A stretch of 64,000 nucleotides of DNA from the NCBI GenBank assembly GCA_000503195.1, contig AYSC01000017.1, positions 1 to 64,000 on the forward strand. The letters are read 5' to 3'. The translations under genes and the position numbers were made by a program. The notes beneath the pieces are model-generated. The model made no database searches, was not told the origin of the DNA, and was given only the letters and a program-made list of their open reading frames with translations. Positions 60,886 to 64,000 of the stretch are shown here, piece after piece. This DNA is from Blastomonas sp. CACIA14H2. Its GTDB lineage: Bacteria; Pseudomonadota; Alphaproteobacteria; Sphingomonadales; Sphingomonadaceae. The stretch's first letter is position 1. Each line of letters opens with the position of its first letter.

Positions 60886-61632
60886 ATGTCGCTTGCCACC
60901 GCCCTCAGCCCGCTGGTCGATCTGGTGCTGCCCCCGCGCTGCCCCGGCTGCGGCGTGCTGGTCGAGGACGACCTGCAATTCTGCTCAGAGTGCTGGAATG
61001 CGCTGCGCTTCATCAGCGATCCCAGCTGCGCATCGTGCGGCAAGCCCTTCTCCGACGGGCGCGATGCCGACCTGGTCTGCGCCGAATGCCTCGCCGATCC
61101 GCCGCTGCACGACGGCATCAAGGCGGCGGTGCTCTATGACGATCTGTCGCGCTCGATCGTGCTCAAGCTCAAGCATGGCGGCAAGATCGGCCTGGCGCGG
61201 CTGATCGCGCGGCACCTGCAGCGGCATATTCCGCAGGACCAGGCCGATCTGGTGCTGGTTCCGGTGCCGCTGCATCGCTGGCGGCTGTGGCGGCGCGGGT
61301 TCAACCAGTCGATCCTGATCGCGCGCGAACTGGCGCGGCCGCATGCCCTTGCGGTCGAGACCGATGTGCTGCGCCGCATCCGCGCGACTCCGCCGCTCAA
61401 GGGCATGACGCGCAAGCAGCGCGGGCTCGCGGTGCAGGGGGTGTTCGCGATCCCCAAGGACCGGCGCGATCGCATCCGGGGCAAGAATGTTCTGTTGATC
61501 GACGATGTCTATACCACCGGCGCGACCTCGCGAGCGTGCGTGCGGCTGCTCAAGCAGGCGGGTGCGGCGAAGGTGACGATCTTCTGCTGGGCGCGGGTGC
61601 TGCGCGAGGGCGACGAGGGTGCGGATATGTGA
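60886..61632 (+). CDS. ComF-family phosphoribosyltransferase-like protein
   Basis: A 248-aa ComF protein. A double zinc-ribbon opens it (CPGCGVL, CSEC, CASCG, CAEC), then GIKAAVLYDDLSRSIVLKLKHGG and the phosphoribosyl motif NVLLIDDVYTTGATSRAC. In competent bacteria ComF helps DNA uptake; in others it is a genome-wide housekeeping gene of unclear role. GGGG before ATG 60886 serves as ribosome site. Glutaredoxin, nitrilase and DUF1178 genes follow in one direction. Confidence 0.9.
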   Translation: MSLATALSPLVDLVLPPRCPGCGVLVEDDLQFCSECWNALRFISDPSCASCGKPFSDGRDADLVCAECLADPPLHDGIKAAVLYDDLSRSIVLKLKHGGKIGLARLIARHLQRHIPQDQADLVLVPVPLHRWRLWRRGFNQSILIARELARPHALAVETDVLRRIRATPPLKGMTRKQRGLAVQGVFAIPKDRRDRIRGKNVLLIDDVYTTGATSRACVRLLKQAGAAKVTIFCWARVLREGDEGADM

Positions 61633-61700
61633 CAGCGCCATGGCGCGGCTGTTGCATTTCCGCGCAAAACGCCCAAATATCGGGGGCGGAGGACGCTTTC

Positions 61701-61958
61701 ATGGCCAAGGTCGAGATCTATACCAAATTTACCTGCCCCTATTGCTACAGGGCCAAGTCGCTGCTGAGCAAGAAGGGTGTGGAATTCGACGAGACCGAAG
61801 TGTCGATGGGCGGCGAGCCCAAGGCCGAGATGATCCGCCGCGCCGGAGGCCGCACCACCGTGCCGCAGATCTTCATCGATGGCCGACATATCGGCGGGTC
61901 GGACGATCTGGCCGCGCTCGACCGCGAGGGCAAGCTCGACCCGCTGCTGGGGCTGTGA
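61701..61958 (+). CDS. grxC: Glutaredoxin 3
   Basis: An 85-aa dithiol glutaredoxin with CPYC (TKFTCPYCYRAKSLL), the cis-Pro in RTTVPQIFIDG and GGSDDLAALDREGKL for glutathione binding. It reduces protein disulfides using glutathione. GGCGGAGGACG precedes the ATG. Second of four genes in the run 60886-63312. Confidence 0.95.
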   Translation: MAKVEIYTKFTCPYCYRAKSLLSKKGVEFDETEVSMGGEPKAEMIRRAGGRTTVPQIFIDGRHIGGSDDLAALDREGKLDPLLGL

Positions 61959-61975
61959 GGTCGGGAACCGAGCAC

Positions 61976-62803
61976 ATGAAGATTGCCGTGCTGCAGATGA
62001 CGGCAGGGATCCACCCTGCGCAAAACGCGCGCACGCTCGTGCAGGCGGTGCGCGATGCCAGGGCGGGCGGCGCGGAGATGCTGTTCACGCCCGAAATGTC
62101 GAACCTGATCGACCGCAACCGCGCCCGCGCTTCGCAGACGATCCGCAGCGAGGGCGAGGACAATGTGCTCGCCGAGGTCCGCGCCGCCGCGGCCGAACAC
62201 GGACTGTGGGTGCATCTTGGCTCGCTGGCGGTCAGGGGCGATGCGCCCGACGCCAAATGGCGCAATCGCGCGTTCGTGATTGCGCCCGATGGCGGCATCG
62301 CGGCGCGCTATGACAAGATCCATCTGTTCGATGTCGATCTGGCCTCGGGTGAGAGCTGGCGCGAGTCCGCCGTCTATGAGGGCGGCGAGCAGGCGGTTGC
62401 GGTGCAGCTTCCGCGCGCCGTACTCGGCCTGTCGATCTGCTACGACATCCGCTTTTCCGCGGTCTATTCCGCATTGAGCCGCGCCGGGGCCGACATTATC
62501 GCTGTCCCGGCGGCGTTCACCGTCCCGACCGGGCAGGCGCACTGGCATGTGTTGCTGCGCGCACGGGCGATCGAGAATGCGAGCTTCGTCGTCGCCGCCG
62601 CGCAGACCGGCGAGCATGAAGACGGCCGCAGCACTTATGGTCACAGCCTGGTGATCGATCCCTGGGGCGAGATCCTGCTCGACATGGGCGAGGCGCCCGG
62701 GCTGGGCTTTGCCGAGCTCGACCTCGCACGCATCGCCGATGTGCGCGCGCGCGTCCCCGTCATCGCCAACCGCAGGCCGGTCGCGGAGGCGGTGCGGCCA
62801 TGA
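61976..62803 (+). CDS. Carbon-nitrogen hydrolase (Nit/omega-amidase type)
   Basis: A 275-aa nitrilase-superfamily amidase with the Glu-Lys-Cys triad: Glu in LFTPEMSN, Lys in RYDKIHLFD, Cys in GLSICYDIRF. The pattern is closest to Nit1-type deaminated-glutathione amidases, which repair glutathione by-products; this fits the neighbouring glutaredoxin. ATG 61976 is the conserved start. The stop overlaps the next gene by 4 bp. Confidence 0.92.
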   Translation: MKIAVLQMTAGIHPAQNARTLVQAVRDARAGGAEMLFTPEMSNLIDRNRARASQTIRSEGEDNVLAEVRAAAAEHGLWVHLGSLAVRGDAPDAKWRNRAFVIAPDGGIAARYDKIHLFDVDLASGESWRESAVYEGGEQAVAVQLPRAVLGLSICYDIRFSAVYSALSRAGADIIAVPAAFTVPTGQAHWHVLLRARAIENASFVVAAAQTGEHEDGRSTYGHSLVIDPWGEILLDMGEAPGLGFAELDLARIADVRARVPVIANRRPVAEAVRP

Positions 62804-63312
62804 TCGTCTACGACCTCAAGTGCGAGCATGACCATGTTTTCGAGGTCTGGTTCGCCTCGAGCCAGGCCTATGAGGACCAGCGCGCACGCGGCCTCGTCGC
62901 CTGCGCGTTCTGCGGATCGACCGAGGTCGGCAAGGCGGTGATGGCGCCCCGGCTCAACGCCAAGGGCAACCAGCGCGAGACAGGCGTACCAGCGGTCACC
63001 GATGCTCCATCGAGCCCGCCCGCGCCCGCCCCTGTCAGCGTCAGCAATGCGCCCGCGCCCGCGCCGGCAGAGGTCGCCAAGCTGCAGGCGGTACTGCACG
63101 CGCTGGCCCAGGCACAGGCCAGGGCGCTCGAGCAATCGACCTGGGTGGGCCGGGACTTTGCCGATCGCGCGCGCGCGATGCATTATGGCGAGGAAGACCA
63201 TGCGCCGATCCACGGCCAGGCCGATCCCGACGAGGCCGCAGCGCTGGTCGAGGAAGGCGTCGCCGTCGCGCCGCTGCCGTTTCCGGTGATCCCGCCCGAC
63301 GCCAAGAACTGA
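62800..63312 (+). CDS. DUF1178-family protein
   Basis: A 170-aa protein of DUF1178: IVYDLKCEHDHVFEVWFASSQAYEDQ at the start (core DLKCEHDHVFEVWF), a CAFCG zinc-knuckle-like pair, VMAPRL, a variable Pro/Ala linker, and the C-terminal VGRDFADRARAMHYGE block. It is routinely found after the Nit amidase in alphaproteobacteria; its function is unknown. Overlap with the amidase is ATGA. Confidence 0.9.
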   Translation: MIVYDLKCEHDHVFEVWFASSQAYEDQRARGLVACAFCGSTEVGKAVMAPRLNAKGNQRETGVPAVTDAPSSPPAPAPVSVSNAPAPAPAEVAKLQAVLHALAQAQARALEQSTWVGRDFADRARAMHYGEEDHAPIHGQADPDEAAALVEEGVAVAPLPFPVIPPDAKN

Positions 63313-63333
63313 CCGCGGCAGGCCGCCGAAACG

Positions 63334-63362
63334 ATTGCCTTGCCGCCCCCGCTTGGCTAAAC
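63334..63362 (+). promoter_or_regulatory. Candidate promoter of tRNA-Arg
   Basis: ATTGCC (63334-63339), 17 bases, CTAAAC (63357-63362). It keeps four of six positions in each box of the CTTGAC-N17-CTATAT consensus, and the predicted start (about 63369) is five bases before the tRNA. Confidence 0.35.
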
Positions 63363-63373
63363 CGCAGCGCAGT

Positions 63374-63450
63374 GCGCCCGTAGCTCAGCAGGATAGAGCA
63401 TCAGATTCCTAATCTGGGGGCCACAGGTTCGAATCCTGTCGGGCGCACCA
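63374..63450 (+). tRNA. tRNA-Arg (anticodon CCT)
   Basis: Acceptor GCGCCCG (63374-63380) pairs with CGGGCGC, followed by ACCA, all encoded. D-arm TAGCTCAGCAGGATAGAGCA, anticodon loop ATTCCTAA with CCT at 63408-63410, and T-arm CAGGTTCGAATCCTG are complete. It reads AGG codons. Confidence 0.97.
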
Positions 63451-63467
63451 TCCTCTCATGTGCAGCA

Positions 63468-64000
63468 TCAGTCCGCACGCCGCGCGAGCGCCTTGGCGGC
63501 ATAGGCGACGGGGTCTTCGACATCCGCCGGTATCAGGACATCGGGCGCGATGCCGTGCGGGTCGACCGGATCGCCCGGCAGCCGCAGCGAGCGTGTCGTC
63601 GCCCAGTGGAGCTCGAACCGGCCCGAGGGCGCGGGCATCCCCATCATCTCGCCATAATCGATCACCCCGGCGGAATTTTCCTGCCCCATCAGCACGACCT
63701 TGCGGCTCTGGCGCGCGTCCATGATGAAATTCTCGGCCGAGCTTCCGGCGCGGTCGACGAGCACCGCGATGCGCACCGGATTGGGCATCACGGAATCGAA
63801 CCGGACGATCTCGACCGCCGGCTCGCGCGGCAGGAACGCCTGGCTGACCGATTGCATCCGCTGGCTCTCGCTCGCCAGCAGCCGCGCCGCCTCGGGCGAG
63901 GCGCTTTCCAGCTGGCGCGCGGTCTCGCCGCGCAACCGGGCATTGTCGGCGCTCACGCGCAGCTCGACCCCGATCCGCCAGATCGGGCGGGTGTAGAGAT
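63468..64000 (-). CDS. S41-family (tail-specific) peptidase, C-terminal part
   Basis: The last 177 residues of a gene that runs off the window. VRIAVLVDRAGSSAENFIMDAR carries the S41 catalytic-Ser region (core DRAGSSAENF), followed by VVLMGQENSAGVIDYGE and a C-terminal GIAPDVLIPADVEDPVAYA typical of S41 peptidases (HGIAPD). The frame stays open through 64000 with no stop, so the gene is cut by the edge, not broken. Convergent with tRNA-Arg. Confidence 0.82.
   Translation of the reverse strand, partial: LYTRPIWRIGVELRVSADNARLRGETARQLESASPEAARLLASESQRMQSVSQAFLPREPAVEIVRFDSVMPNPVRIAVLVDRAGSSAENFIMDARQSRKVVLMGQENSAGVIDYGEMMGMPAPSGRFELHWATTRSLRLPGDPVDPHGIAPDVLIPADVEDPVAYAAKALARRAD

Overview
The window looks like a chromosomal segment of a GC-rich alphaproteobacterium, most likely a member of the Sphingomonadales. 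The pointers are a TonB-dependent receptor, a SapC-family protein, periplasmic M17 and M48 peptidases, the order SRP RNA - dnaX - ybaB, Lon followed by HU, and promoter-like CTTGnn-N17-CnATAT boxes that resemble the alphaproteobacterial housekeeping consensus. I cannot resolve the genus. I see no rRNA operon, CRISPR array, prophage, integrase or insertion sequence. Genes are densely packed with many 1-4 bp stop/start overlaps, and no gene-free stretch reaches 300 bases.

Layout. 1-2 kb: a LytS/LytR-type two-component pair. 2-3.1 kb: an HD protein, a 32-codon lipoprotein-like ORF and a VOC protein. 3.2-7.5 kb: an envelope cluster with an OmpA-like protein, an M48/PDZ protease, a DsbA-type oxidoreductase and a BepA-like M48-TPR protease. 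7.7-9.4 kb: a chemoreceptor. 9.4-12.5 kb: hslU and hslV separated by a circularly permuted D-amino-acid-oxidase-like lipoprotein. 12.9-17.2 kb: surface-sugar genes (UDP-sugar epimerase, wecC, two glycosyltransferase-like genes) around a small membrane protein. 17.3-21.6 kb: an aromatic-catabolism cluster (maleylacetoacetate isomerase, TonB receptor, MarR regulator, fumarylacetoacetase-type hydrolase) with an operator between its -35 and -10. 21.6-24.8 kb: three tandem paralogues of an unrecognised exported protein. 24.9-28.3 kb: an alpha/beta hydrolase, two cysteine desulfurases and a [2Fe-2S] ferredoxin.

28.3-34.1 kb: SRP RNA, dnaX, ybaB, a lower-GC GrlR-like gene flanked by a 17-bp direct repeat, lon and hup. 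34.1-37.4 kb: three lipoproteins (two of them paralogues) and an RlmB-type methyltransferase. 37.5-43.4 kb: tRNA-Tyr, gloB, a thiolase, a REP-like composite, a secreted leucyl aminopeptidase, tspO and a type II NADH dehydrogenase. 43.4-45.7 kb: pyrB with a dihydroorotase homologue that lacks the HxH motif. 45.8-55.4 kb: a long plus-strand run (SMP-30, DUF2855, HAD, cyanophycinase-like, YdjM-like, photolyase, serine hydrolase, YbaK, moaA-moaD-moaE). 55.4-64 kb: sapC, an FAD oxidoreductase, an unknown protein, a DEAD-box helicase, a methyltransferase, comF, glutaredoxin, nitrilase, DUF1178, tRNA-Arg and the 3' end of an S41 peptidase cut by the window edge.

Most genes are housekeeping or envelope genes. 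The stretches most likely to repay attention are the permuted oxidase inside hslVU, the exported-protein triplet at 21.6-24.8 kb, the GrlR-like cassette between ybaB and lon, and the paired lipoproteins at 34.8-36.6 kb.
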